64,000 nucleotides of DNA, from the NCBI GenBank assembly GCA_034180005.1, contig JAXFPC010000029.1, forward strand, positions 62,001-126,000, read 5' to 3'. Shown piece by piece: positions 26,188-34,426 of the stretch. A program made the translations under genes and the position numbers. The stretch's first letter is position 1, and each line of letters begins with the position of its first letter. Under the pieces are notes generated by a model. That model saw nothing but the letters and a program-made list of their open reading frames with translations, had not been told where the DNA came from and did not search any database. The stretch comes from JAXFPC01 sp034180005. GTDB taxonomy: Bacteria; Bacillota; Negativicutes; Acidaminococcales; Acidaminococcaceae.

Positions 26188-26982
26188 TTATCCCAGCAGC
26201 AGGCGATCCGTGTTCATCTCCGCCCCGCTGGCTTTCTCAAACATCTCCAGCAAATCCGGAATACCGAGTCCCTGTTTTTCTTCGCCCTCCACATCGACAA
26301 CAATGCGTCCGTTGTGCATCATTATAAGTCTGTTGCCGTAAGCAAGCGCGTCTCTCATATTATGAGTTATCATCAAAGTTGTAAGTTGATCGCGCGCCAC
26401 TATTTTTCCCGTAAGCTCCAAAACTTTGGCGGCTGTCTTAGGATCGAGGGCCGCCGTATGTTCGTCCAGAAGCAACAGTTTGGGCTTTTTCAAAGTGGCC
26501 ATGAGCAGTGTCAGCGCCTGTCTTTGCCCGCCGCTCAAAAGTCCCACTTTGGCGCTCATTCTGTCTTCCAAGCCGAGATCCAGCTCTTTGAGCAATCCAT
26601 AAAAATATTCGTGCTGCTCTTCAGCCAACATCCATTTCAATCCGAAAGAGCTGCCGCGCCTGGACGCCAACGCCAAATTTTCTTCAATCATCATGCCGGC
26701 GGCGGTTCCCAACATCGGATCTTGAAAAACGCGGCCGATATATTTGGCGCGTTTATGTTCGGGCTGTTTTGTGATATCCTCGTTATCAATGATTATCCTG
26801 CCGCTGTCAACAGGAAATACTCCCGCCACAGCGTTGAGCGTGGTCGATTTGCCGGCGCCGTTGCCGCCGATCACCGTAGCGAAATCTCCCGGCTTAAGAT
26901 GCAGCTCCACTCCTTGTAAAGCGCGTTTTTCATTAATAGTCCCGGGGAAAAAAGTCTTGAAAATATTTTCTATACGCAGCAT
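26188..26982 (-). CDS. ABC transporter ATP-binding protein, TrpZ-like
   Basis: A 264-residue ATPase of the small family that pairs with ABC_sub_bind lipoproteins. Walker A GGNGAGKST, Q-loop FQDPM, signature LSGGQRQALT and Walker B LLLLDEHTAALD are visible. The Asp-Glu-His-Thr-Ala version of Walker B is characteristic of this group. It directly abuts the permease gene (start at 26982, permease stop from 26983). The relatives TrpXYZ carry tryptophan or other small organic ligands; the substrate here is not shown. Confidence 0.88.
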   Translation of the reverse strand: MLRIENIFKTFFPGTINEKRALQGVELHLKPGDFATVIGGNGAGKSTTLNAVAGVFPVDSGRIIIDNEDITKQPEHKRAKYIGRVFQDPMLGTAAGMMIEENLALASRRGSSFGLKWMLAEEQHEYFYGLLKELDLGLEDRMSAKVGLLSGGQRQALTLLMATLKKPKLLLLDEHTAALDPKTAAKVLELTGKIVARDQLTTLMITHNMRDALAYGNRLIMMHNGRIVVDVEGEEKQGLGIPDLLEMFEKASGAEMNTDRLLLG

Positions 26983-27867
26983 TTATTTTACCACCTTCCT
27001 GAACGACAGCTTTGCTTTAAGCAAAGGCATGGAAAGAGCCAATGCCACGAGTACGGAAGTAAAAAGCTTAAGATCGTTGGGAGGCATACCCAACGCCAGA
27101 ACCGCAGCTATGACAATGCGGTAGGCGACGGAACCCAAAACGACGGAAATCAGGCAATTTTTAAAGCTGCGGGTGCCGAACAGCACCTCGCCGATAATAA
27201 CGGAAGCAAGGCCGATAACTATGGTCCCCGTTCCCATGCCCACATCGGCAAAACCGTTGCTCTGCGCCACCAAAGCGCCGGATACGGCGACCAGTCCGTT
27301 GCTGAGCAAAAGTCCTAAAATAATAGTCCTGTCCGTGTCAACCCCCTGCGCTCTGATCATCTGCTGATTAAAACCGGTGGCGCGGATCGCCGAACCGATT
27401 TCCGTACCGAAAAACCAGTACAGCAGACAGCCGACGACCAATGTCGCCGCAAAGCCGACCGCCAAAGTAGTTTCCGCGCTGTTTAACCCCACAGCGTCGC
27501 GAACAATTTTAAAGACCGTGTCCACGCCGAGCAGGGAAAGGTTAGCCTTGCCCATGATGCGCAAATTTACGGAATATAGCGCTATCATCGTTAAAATTCC
27601 TGCCAGAAGCGCCGGTATTTTCATTTTCGTATGCAGAAAACCGGTGACTATCCCTGCCATGATACCGGCTGCGCAGGCCGCCGCCAAAGCCGCCTCCGAA
27701 CTCCAGCCCGCCGCCAGCATCGCCGCAGCTGTTGCGCCGCCTAAAGGAAAGCTTCCTTCAACTGTAAGGTCGGCGATATCTAAAACTCTGAAAGTAACAT
27801 ACACGCCCAAAGCCATAATGGCCCACAATAATCCCTGGGCAACTGTCGGAATCAGTAAATCCAGCAT
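26983..27867 (-). CDS. ABC transporter permease, TrpY-like (branched-chain permease family)
   Basis: A 294-residue polytopic membrane protein with about nine hydrophobic segments and the family motif VLDIADLTVEGSFPLGGA near residue 30, as in permeases of ABC_sub_bind systems. Start ATG 27867 is taken because AGAGG lies 6 nt upstream; the frame runs 24 codons further but overlaps a terminator-like hairpin. It is separated from the upstream substrate-binding gene by about 100 bp containing that hairpin. Confidence 0.87.
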   Translation of the reverse strand: MLDLLIPTVAQGLLWAIMALGVYVTFRVLDIADLTVEGSFPLGGATAAAMLAAGWSSEAALAAACAAGIMAGIVTGFLHTKMKIPALLAGILTMIALYSVNLRIMGKANLSLLGVDTVFKIVRDAVGLNSAETTLAVGFAATLVVGCLLYWFFGTEIGSAIRATGFNQQMIRAQGVDTDRTIILGLLLSNGLVAVSGALVAQSNGFADVGMGTGTIVIGLASVIIGEVLFGTRSFKNCLISVVLGSVAYRIVIAAVLALGMPPNDLKLFTSVLVALALSMPLLKAKLSFRKVVK

Positions 27868-27924
27868 AAACATCCTCTTTTCTCTTGCAGCGGTACTGCT
27901 GTATCCGCCTTTGCGTATTTCAAG

Positions 27925-27958
27925 AAAAAAGCCTGCCATAATCTACGTTACGGCAGAC
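27925..27958 (-). terminator. Intra-operon hairpin/terminator between binding-protein and permease genes
   Basis: On the minus strand GTCTGCCGTAA, loop CGTAGA and TTATGGCAGGC pair over 11 positions (two G-U) and run into TTTTTTCTTG. It lies 11 bp after the binding-protein stop and would limit read-through to the permease and ATPase genes. Confidence 0.8.
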
Positions 27959-27969
27959 CTTCAAATACA

Positions 27970-28974
27970 TTATTTAACGAGTTCGGCGCCTTTGAGAAGT
28001 TCTTCCGGAATTTTGATACCGATTTTTTCCGCTTCTCGGGTATTGATGATCACCTTAAATTCCTTTTGAGATTGAATCGCCATTTCCGCAGGCTTGGACT
28101 TGCCGCTGAGAATATCTGCAGCCATCTCGCCTGCCTGGAATCCCAGTTTGAAGTAATCCACACCCAGTGTTGCCAAACAGCCGGCTTTGACCATGCCGCC
28201 TTCCCCGCCGATGACCGGCAGCTTCGCTTCTTCGGTAATGCTGACCAAAGTGGGAACGGCCGAAGCCAAAACATTATCCGTAGGAATGTAAAACGCCTGC
28301 ACTTCTCCTGCCAGACTTCTTGCCGCCTGCTGAATATCGTTGACGGTAGAAACCGTCGCTTCCTTAACTGTTATCCCCTTGGCGGCGGCAGCCTGCTTCA
28401 GCAGTTCGACCTGCAGCTGGGAATTGACTTCGCTGGAGCTGTACACCGTGCCCACAGTTTTTACGCCCGGAGCTATTTTCAGCAACAAATCCAACTGTTC
28501 CGCTACGGGGTTCATATCCGTGGTGCCGGTAACATTGGTGCCGGGTTTGGCGTTATCTTTTACCAGTTTAGCAGCTTTGTAATCCGTAACCGCTGTCGCC
28601 ACAATCGGAATATCGCCTGCGACATTGGCGGCGGTTTGCGCTGCCGGTGTGGCAATAGCGCAAATAAGATCGACCTTATTGCTCACAAAACGGTGCGCTA
28701 TATTCTGTAAATTGGACTGATCGGCCTGGGCGTTCTGCCTGTCGAAAGAAATATTTTCTCCCTCCTTGAAGCCTTTAGAAGCCAACCCGGCGGTAAAGCC
28801 TTTATTTGCCGCGTCGAGCGCCGCATGTTCAACCAATTGAACTACGCCGACTTTCACGGAAGCTTTCCTGCCCCCGTCCTTTTTGTCTCCGCCGCAGCCC
28901 GCTAAACCGAGCGCCACGCCCAAGGCGACAGTTGCCGCCATCAGTCTGAATTTTTTGTTGTGCCATGAAATCAT
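27970..28974 (-). CDS. ABC transporter substrate-binding lipoprotein (ABC_sub_bind/TrpX family)
   Basis: A 334-residue lipoprotein that would trap the ligand of this uptake system. The signal runs MISWHNKKFRLMAATVALGVA to LAGC (Cys 27). The mature part has the family's KVGVVQLVEHAALD opening, SFDRQNAQADQSNLQ, the DLICAIATPAAQ segment and GTVYSSSEVNSQ, all typical of PF04392-type proteins. GGAAGGA precedes the ATG. It is the promoter-proximal gene and is followed by a partial terminator, which would give it higher expression than the membrane parts. Confidence 0.9.
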   Translation of the reverse strand: MISWHNKKFRLMAATVALGVALGLAGCGGDKKDGGRKASVKVGVVQLVEHAALDAANKGFTAGLASKGFKEGENISFDRQNAQADQSNLQNIAHRFVSNKVDLICAIATPAAQTAANVAGDIPIVATAVTDYKAAKLVKDNAKPGTNVTGTTDMNPVAEQLDLLLKIAPGVKTVGTVYSSSEVNSQLQVELLKQAAAAKGITVKEATVSTVNDIQQAARSLAGEVQAFYIPTDNVLASAVPTLVSITEEAKLPVIGGEGGMVKAGCLATLGVDYFKLGFQAGEMAADILSGKSKPAEMAIQSQKEFKVIINTREAEKIGIKIPEELLKGAELVK

Positions 28975-29627
28975 AATTTACCATCCTTCCAAACTACATT
29001 TTTCTGCTTAGACCATACTTCCTGCCGTCTGCGCAAACAGTCGGCGCTACGATACTTTTATTATTGTAGTATGTTCCGCGTTAAAAGTAAATAAGCAAAC
29101 ATAAAAATTATCTTTTTTCGTGGAATACTGCTCTCAGTGTTCAGAAATTTACATATGCAGCCTGAAAAACCGGGATAATTTCTTTCGTTACCGAAATTTT
29201 CGACAGCAGCTTCCGGAACAACACCGACATTTTGCTCATCGTTTAAAATATCCACACAGGAAAAGCCCCTGCCAAGCCGTCGCCATTAATAATCCACCGC
29301 GGAGCCTTACTTATACACAGCAGTTATCCACAATGGGGATAAGTTCGTAATTAACGCGAAAATTCCTCCGTAAAAGCGCAGCGCTGCTTCGGCTGATGCC
29401 GGCAACAGTATCGGAACGCGACGCTCCGCCCTTCAACGAATAACTCGCGGGCAATTTTTGAAGAAGACGAATGGCAAAGCGAAGGAATACGCAAAAGCAG
29501 GTAACTGCATTTCACCTGACATCAAAAGCCTAAACAAAGTAAACCATAAACGCGGCAATGGAAAAGCCGCTTTGAAAATGATACAATATTTGCAAACGAA
29601 AATAATCGCAAAGCAAAGGAGCTTGTC
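28975..29627. other. 653-bp non-coding gap with DnaA-box-like 9-mers
   Basis: The flanking genes diverge from this gap. No frame is supported. At 29311-29319 (TTATACACA), 29324-29332 (TTATCCACA) and 29334-29342 (complement TTATCCCCA) there are three DnaA-box-like words, with ATATCCACA at 29248-29256. An AT-rich stretch lies at 29085-29122. The rest, 29345-29620, shows nothing recognisable. Confidence 0.5.
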
Positions 29628-30125
29628 ATGATTCTAAGAAAAGCACTCGCCGAAGAAGTACATACGGCTTATCAATGCATCGAGGACGCAAGAAAATATC
29701 ATCGCGCTCTCGAATTCGTGCAGTGGCACCCGACTTATCCCTCGGTCGACACTCTTCGCGAAGATGTCGAGAAAGGCGTCGGTTTTGTTATCACCGAAAA
29801 CGATGAAATTTTAGGATATTGCTGCATCATCTGTGACGATGAGCCTGCCTACAACGTCATCGACGGAGCGTGGCGAACGGATCGCCCCTACGCGGTCATA
29901 CACCGGCTTGCTTTCAGTGACAAAAGTCGCGGCAAAGGCATGTCCGCGAAAGCATTTCTGTTGATTAAAAATTATTGCCTTAATAACGGAATAACAGCCA
30001 TCCGCGTCGATACGCAGGAAGAGAATAAAGTCATGCAACATATACTTCTCAGAGAAGGTTTTGCCTGCTGCGGAACGGTCACTTTTGACGGCGGACCCAA
30101 GCTTGCCTACGAATGGGATGCCTGA
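29628..30125 (+). CDS. GNAT family N-acetyltransferase
   Basis: A 165-residue acetyltransferase. The acetyl-CoA-binding region is visible as VIHRLAFSDKSRGKGMSAKAFL, with the R-G-K-G loop, and the C-terminal half has IRVDTQEENKVMQHILLREGF, typical of the beta-strand/alpha4 part of GNAT proteins. AAAGGAG precedes the ATG. It lies 22 bp upstream of a DMT transporter gene, suggesting co-expression. The substrate is not identifiable. Confidence 0.87.
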   Translation: MILRKALAEEVHTAYQCIEDARKYHRALEFVQWHPTYPSVDTLREDVEKGVGFVITENDEILGYCCIICDDEPAYNVIDGAWRTDRPYAVIHRLAFSDKSRGKGMSAKAFLLIKNYCLNNGITAIRVDTQEENKVMQHILLREGFACCGTVTFDGGPKLAYEWDA

Positions 30126-30147
30126 TGCCACAAAGGAGAGAACGGAT

Positions 30148-31200
30148 ATGCCTGTACGCCAAAGCGTTATAGCTGTTGTTTGCGCCATCTCGGCAGCTGT
30201 CTTTTACGCAATCAACACCCCTTTTTCAAAAATATTGCTGAGCCACGTATCACCCACATTCATGGCAGCTTTTCTATATTTGGGCGCGGGTGTCGGAGTG
30301 GGCGCGATGTATCTTTTCAATATAAAAAAAGAAAACAAAGCTGAAAAACTTACCAAAGCGGATTTGCCCTATACCGCAGGAATGATTTTGCTCGATATAG
30401 CAGCCCCTATATTTCTCATGCTCGGCATAAGTAACGGATCCGCAGCCAACGCTTCGCTGCTGGGAAATTTTGAAATCGTCGCGACGGCGCTGATCGCTCT
30501 GTTGATCTTCAAGGAAGAAGTTACCGCAAAATTGTGGATTGCTCTCGGTTTCATCACCTTGTCCAGTGTTGTTCTTTCATTCGAAGGAAGCGAAAGTTTG
30601 CAATTTTCGACAGGCTCCCTGTTTGTTATCTTGGCAACTTGTTGCTGGGGACTTGAAAACAATTGCACAAGAAAAATATCCGAAAAAAGCACTTATGAAA
30701 TAGTGATGCTGAAAGGCATATTTTCCGGAAGCTGCTCTTTGGCAATAGCCGTCGCTGTCGGAGAAATGTTCCCGGAAGTTAAATACGCCGCAGCAGCCAT
30801 GCTCCTCGGATTTGTGGCATATGGTTTGAGTATCTTCATGTATATAAGAGCGCAAAGAAATCTGGGAGCGGCAAAAACAAGCGCTTACTATGCCGTCGCT
30901 CCTTTTATCGGTACGTTTCTGGCATTCGTTGTGAATGGAGAAGAACTTACAAAAATGTACTTCGCGGGTCTTATGCTGATGTCAGTCGGCACCGTATTCG
31001 CAGTATATGACACGCTGTCCAAACGTCACGCTCACGGACATACCCATACTGTCGTTCACACGCACAACGGGATCGCCCACTGTCACACTATTACGCACAG
31101 TCACGTTCATAATCATTTTATATCCGAGGCAGACCATGACCACAAGCATTACAAATATAAGAACAGCGAAGAACATAAAGCGGCGCACGCAAAAATTTAA
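30148..31200 (+). CDS. DMT/EamA family transporter with histidine-rich C-terminal tail
   Basis: A 350-residue inner-membrane protein with about ten hydrophobic segments in two EamA halves (AVFYAINTPFSK near residue 18; the second half begins near FVILATCCWGLENN). The last ~55 residues are soluble and very rich in His (stretches such as HAHGHTHT, HTHNGIAHCHT, HSHVHNH, DHDHKH), a metal-binding style of tail. Start ATG 30148 follows AAGGAGAG; the frame opens further upstream, inside the acetyltransferase gene. The EamA family exports amino acids or other metabolites. The tail suggests a metal-responsive or metal-handling role, which is inference. Confidence 0.87.
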   Translation: MPVRQSVIAVVCAISAAVFYAINTPFSKILLSHVSPTFMAAFLYLGAGVGVGAMYLFNIKKENKAEKLTKADLPYTAGMILLDIAAPIFLMLGISNGSAANASLLGNFEIVATALIALLIFKEEVTAKLWIALGFITLSSVVLSFEGSESLQFSTGSLFVILATCCWGLENNCTRKISEKSTYEIVMLKGIFSGSCSLAIAVAVGEMFPEVKYAAAAMLLGFVAYGLSIFMYIRAQRNLGAAKTSAYYAVAPFIGTFLAFVVNGEELTKMYFAGLMLMSVGTVFAVYDTLSKRHAHGHTHTVVHTHNGIAHCHTITHSHVHNHFISEADHDHKHYKYKNSEEHKAAHAKI

Positions 31201-31427
31201 AAATCAATCTTGCTTACGCGTTCGTAAAAATATAGAATGAAACGGAACTGCTTTTGCCTGTAAACTACCTTTCCTTTCCGTAAGATAGCCAGAACAACTT
31301 TATTGCATACGGAAAAGTAAAATTTTTGCATAACAACAGTCGCGCGCCAGCATAGCGCATATTTCGCGCGTACTCATTTCTCTGTTGAGAAACCCGCTTA
31401 CGCGCTCAACCGGATCTAACCGACCCG

Positions 31428-31464
31428 CAAAAATAAGAAACGCCGCAGCCAAAGCTGCGGCGTT
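31428..31464 (-). terminator. Terminator after tRNA-Lys
   Basis: AACGCCGCAGC / GCTGCGGCGTT hairpin at 31439-31464, with TTTCTTATTTTT following on the minus strand, 10 bp after the tRNA 3' end. Confidence 0.88.
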
Positions 31465-31473
31465 ATTTGCGAT

Positions 31474-31549
31474 TGGTGATCCACCCGCGACTCGAACGCG
31501 GGACACCCTGATTAAAAGTCAGGTGCTCTACCGACTGAGCTAGTGGATC
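31474..31549 (-). tRNA. tRNA-Lys (anticodon TTT)
   Basis: A 76-nt cloverleaf with encoded CCA. The acceptor GATCCAC pairs with GTGGATC, the D-arm is GCTCAGTCGGTAGAGC, the anticodon arm CCTGACTTTTAATCAGG has anticodon TTT, the T-arm is CGCGGGTTCGA-type (CCGCGTTCGAGTCGCGG), the discriminator is A. It lies 105 bp downstream of purA and just before a terminator. Confidence 0.97.
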
Positions 31550-31653
31550 AAATCTGTTGCTTTTTGTGCAACAAGAACATTATACAGATATACACATATC
31601 TTGTCAACACTTTCCTGTAAAGAGCATATCTTTACGGAGATTATCATTTACGC

Positions 31654-32943
31654 TCAGAAAAATTTCTTCAACACAATGGTCTGCTCGCGGTTGGGCCCGA
31701 TGGAAACGATGCCCAGTTCCACGCCGGCCACTTCGCTGAGTCTGCGCAAATATTTTTTGGCGTTCTCAGGAAGTTCTTCATAAGTGCGCATACCGCTGAT
31801 GTCGGTCATCCAGCCTTCAAATTCTTCGTAGACAGGCACTGCTTTTGCCAAAACATTCAGGCTGGCAGGAATTCTTTTAACAGCAACTCCGTCGATGGTG
31901 TAACCCACGCACATTTTGATCTTCGGCATCCGATCAAGAATATCAAGACGCGTGATAGCCAGCGCATCCATGCCGTTAAGACGCGCGCTGTAACGCAGCA
32001 TAAAAGCGTCCAGCCAACCGCAACGACGCGGACGTCCTGTTACCGTGCCATACTCCCTTCCGGTTTCCCTGATTTGCGTCCCCGGTCCGTCCGTGTCCAA
32101 AAGTTCCGTAATAAACGGGCCCTCGCCAACTCTGGTGGTGTAAGCCTTCACAACGCCGATAACGTGATCGATGCTGCGCGGACCTACGCCGCTACCGGTG
32201 CAGGCGTTGCCTGCCGTCGGATTGGAGCTGGTCACATAGGGATAAGTGCCGTGATCGATATCCAGGAATGTAGCCTGCGCTCCTTCAAAAAGTACGTTCT
32301 TGCCGGCTTCGAAAACTTCATCCATAACTACGCCGGTGTCGGCAATATAGGGACGCAGTTCTTCGGCATAGGCAAGATACTCCTTAAGCACGGTTTCGTA
32401 ATCAAAAGGTTCGCCGCCGTATATTTTGGTTATGATCTGATTTTTCGCGTCAATATTTACTTTCAATTTGGCTGCAAAGGTTTCCGGTTCCATCAAGTCA
32501 CAGATACGAATGCCCACGCGAGCCACTTTATCCATATAACAGGGACCGATACCGCCTTTGGTCGTGCCTATCTTGGAAGTTCCGAGAGCCTCTTCCTGCA
32601 GTTCGTCCAGTCTTTGATGATAGGGAAGCACTACATGAGCGCGGTCGGAAATCACGAGATTATCACAGCTTATGCCTTTTTCCTTCATGCCGGCGATTTC
32701 AGAGAGAACAACACCGGGATTAATAACGACGCCGTTGCCCAGAACATTGATCTTATCGCGGAACAGCACGCCGGAAGGCAACAATCGCAGTTTGTAGCTG
32801 ACATCATTTACAACCACCGTGTGCCCGGCGTTGGAACCGCCAGAATAGCGCACAACGGCATCAGCCTGTTGCGCCAGATAATCAACGATCTTACCTTTGC
32901 CTTCATCGCCCCATTGGGCACCGAGTACAATAACAGATGACAT
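31654..32943 (-). CDS. purA: Adenylosuccinate synthetase PurA
   Basis: It joins IMP and aspartate using GTP, the first committed step to AMP. The 429-residue length is standard. GAQWGDEGKGKIVD at residues 7-20 holds the P-loop and catalytic Asp, followed by GGSNAGHTVV with the catalytic His, GTTKGGIGPCY, and the C-terminal GPNREQTI. It lies 17 bp downstream of purB, so both steps of AMP formation are encoded together, and tRNA-Lys follows. Confidence 0.97.
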   Translation of the reverse strand: MSSVIVLGAQWGDEGKGKIVDYLAQQADAVVRYSGGSNAGHTVVVNDVSYKLRLLPSGVLFRDKINVLGNGVVINPGVVLSEIAGMKEKGISCDNLVISDRAHVVLPYHQRLDELQEEALGTSKIGTTKGGIGPCYMDKVARVGIRICDLMEPETFAAKLKVNIDAKNQIITKIYGGEPFDYETVLKEYLAYAEELRPYIADTGVVMDEVFEAGKNVLFEGAQATFLDIDHGTYPYVTSSNPTAGNACTGSGVGPRSIDHVIGVVKAYTTRVGEGPFITELLDTDGPGTQIRETGREYGTVTGRPRRCGWLDAFMLRYSARLNGMDALAITRLDILDRMPKIKMCVGYTIDGVAVKRIPASLNVLAKAVPVYEEFEGWMTDISGMRTYEELPENAKKYLRRLSEVAGVELGIVSIGPNREQTIVLKKFF

Positions 32944-32960
32944 AGCTCGTCACTCCTTAC

Positions 32961-34253
32961 TTATAATCCGAATCTTGAGAAAATCAGATCCACATGGCGC
33001 AGCATCGGCTGCGGGTCGAAGCAGGCGGCAATTTCCTCAGGTGAAAGATAATTTTTTATATCCGGGTCGTTAGCCACGTTGGTTTTAAAATCTGCGCCTT
33101 CAAGCCATCTGGCCATAGCGTTGCGCTGCACCCACTTGTAAGCATCTTCACGCAGCACGCCTTTGCCTACAAGGGCAATGAGAAGATTCTGGCTGAAGAT
33201 CAGGCCGCCGGTTTTATTAAGATTGGCCAACATAGCTTCCGGATAAACCAGCAGCTTATCAACTATATTTGTAAACTTCCTCAGCATATGATCGAGAGCG
33301 ATCGTGGCGTCCGGAAGAATGACGCGCTCTACGGAAGAATGAGAGATATCTCTTTCGTGCCATAAGGCAACGTCTTCCAAAGCAGCCACGGCGTAACCGC
33401 GCAAAAGTCTGGCCATGCCGGATACTTTTTCGCAGGTTATGGGATTGCGTTTGTGGGGCATAGCGGACGAACCTTTCTGTCCCGGAGCGAAATACTCCTC
33501 AGCCTCGCGAATATCCGTGCGCTGTAAGTTTCTTATTTCAGTCGCCATTTTATCCAGCGAAGATCCGATAACTGCCAAAGTAGTCAGAAAATGAGCGTGT
33601 CTGTCGCGTTGGATTACCTGCGTCGCCAATTTCACCGGCTGCAGGCCCAATTTTTCGCAAACATACTCCTCCACGAAAGGATCGATATTGGAATATGTAC
33701 CTACAGCGCCGGACAGTTTGCCGACAGCCATCAGGTCGCGACACTGCTCCAAACGAGTGATGTTTCTTTCCGTTTCGTCCTGCCACAGGGCGAACTTCAT
33801 GCCGAAGGTCATAGGTTCGGCGTGAATGCCGTGAGTCCTGCCTATCATGACCGTATACTTAAATTCGCCGGCGCGGCGATGCAGGACATCTCTGAATTTA
33901 CGCAGATTCTCCAGCAAAAGGTCGGCCGCCTGTACGCTCATGTAACACAGCGCCGTATCCTTTACGTCGCTGGAAGTAAGTCCTTTATGGATATATTTGG
34001 AAGCATCTCCCACATATTCCGCAACATTGGTCAAAAAGGCAATCACGTCGTGATTGGTCACGGCTTCGATCTCTTTAATGCGCTCCAGGCGAAAATCGGC
34101 CTTGGTCTGTATATCTTGCAAAGCGTCATCGGGAACGATGCCCAGTTTATTCATCGCCTCGCAGGCAAGGATCTCCACTTTCAGCATTGTTCGGAACTCG
34201 TTTTCCAGTGTCCAAATATTACCCATTTCAGGATGAGTATAGCGTTCAATCAT
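32961..34253 (-). CDS. purB: Adenylosuccinate lyase PurB
   Basis: It cleaves adenylosuccinate to AMP and SAICAR to AICAR. The 430-residue protein has the fumarase/aspartase superfamily signature GSSAMPHKRNP, GRTHGIHAEP with the catalytic His, and TSSDVKDTA. ATG 34253 is used, with GGGAGG 10 nt upstream; TTG 34271 overlaps that site and is rejected. It lies between dnaB and purA. Confidence 0.96.
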   Translation of the reverse strand: MIERYTHPEMGNIWTLENEFRTMLKVEILACEAMNKLGIVPDDALQDIQTKADFRLERIKEIEAVTNHDVIAFLTNVAEYVGDASKYIHKGLTSSDVKDTALCYMSVQAADLLLENLRKFRDVLHRRAGEFKYTVMIGRTHGIHAEPMTFGMKFALWQDETERNITRLEQCRDLMAVGKLSGAVGTYSNIDPFVEEYVCEKLGLQPVKLATQVIQRDRHAHFLTTLAVIGSSLDKMATEIRNLQRTDIREAEEYFAPGQKGSSAMPHKRNPITCEKVSGMARLLRGYAVAALEDVALWHERDISHSSVERVILPDATIALDHMLRKFTNIVDKLLVYPEAMLANLNKTGGLIFSQNLLIALVGKGVLREDAYKWVQRNAMARWLEGADFKTNVANDPDIKNYLSPEEIAACFDPQPMLRHVDLIFSRFGL

Positions 34254-34426
34254 TTTTATGCGGCCTCCCAAGAGTTTTATCGCTTAAACTGCATTTTACG
34301 GGACTCTTCATTGTCCTTTATAATAATATCATTTTCATCAGAGCATGGCAATACTTATGAACATTTTTAATTATTAGCAAGAATATATTCGGGTTTTTTT
34401 AAAATGCGGCCGTCCTCCGAAATAAA

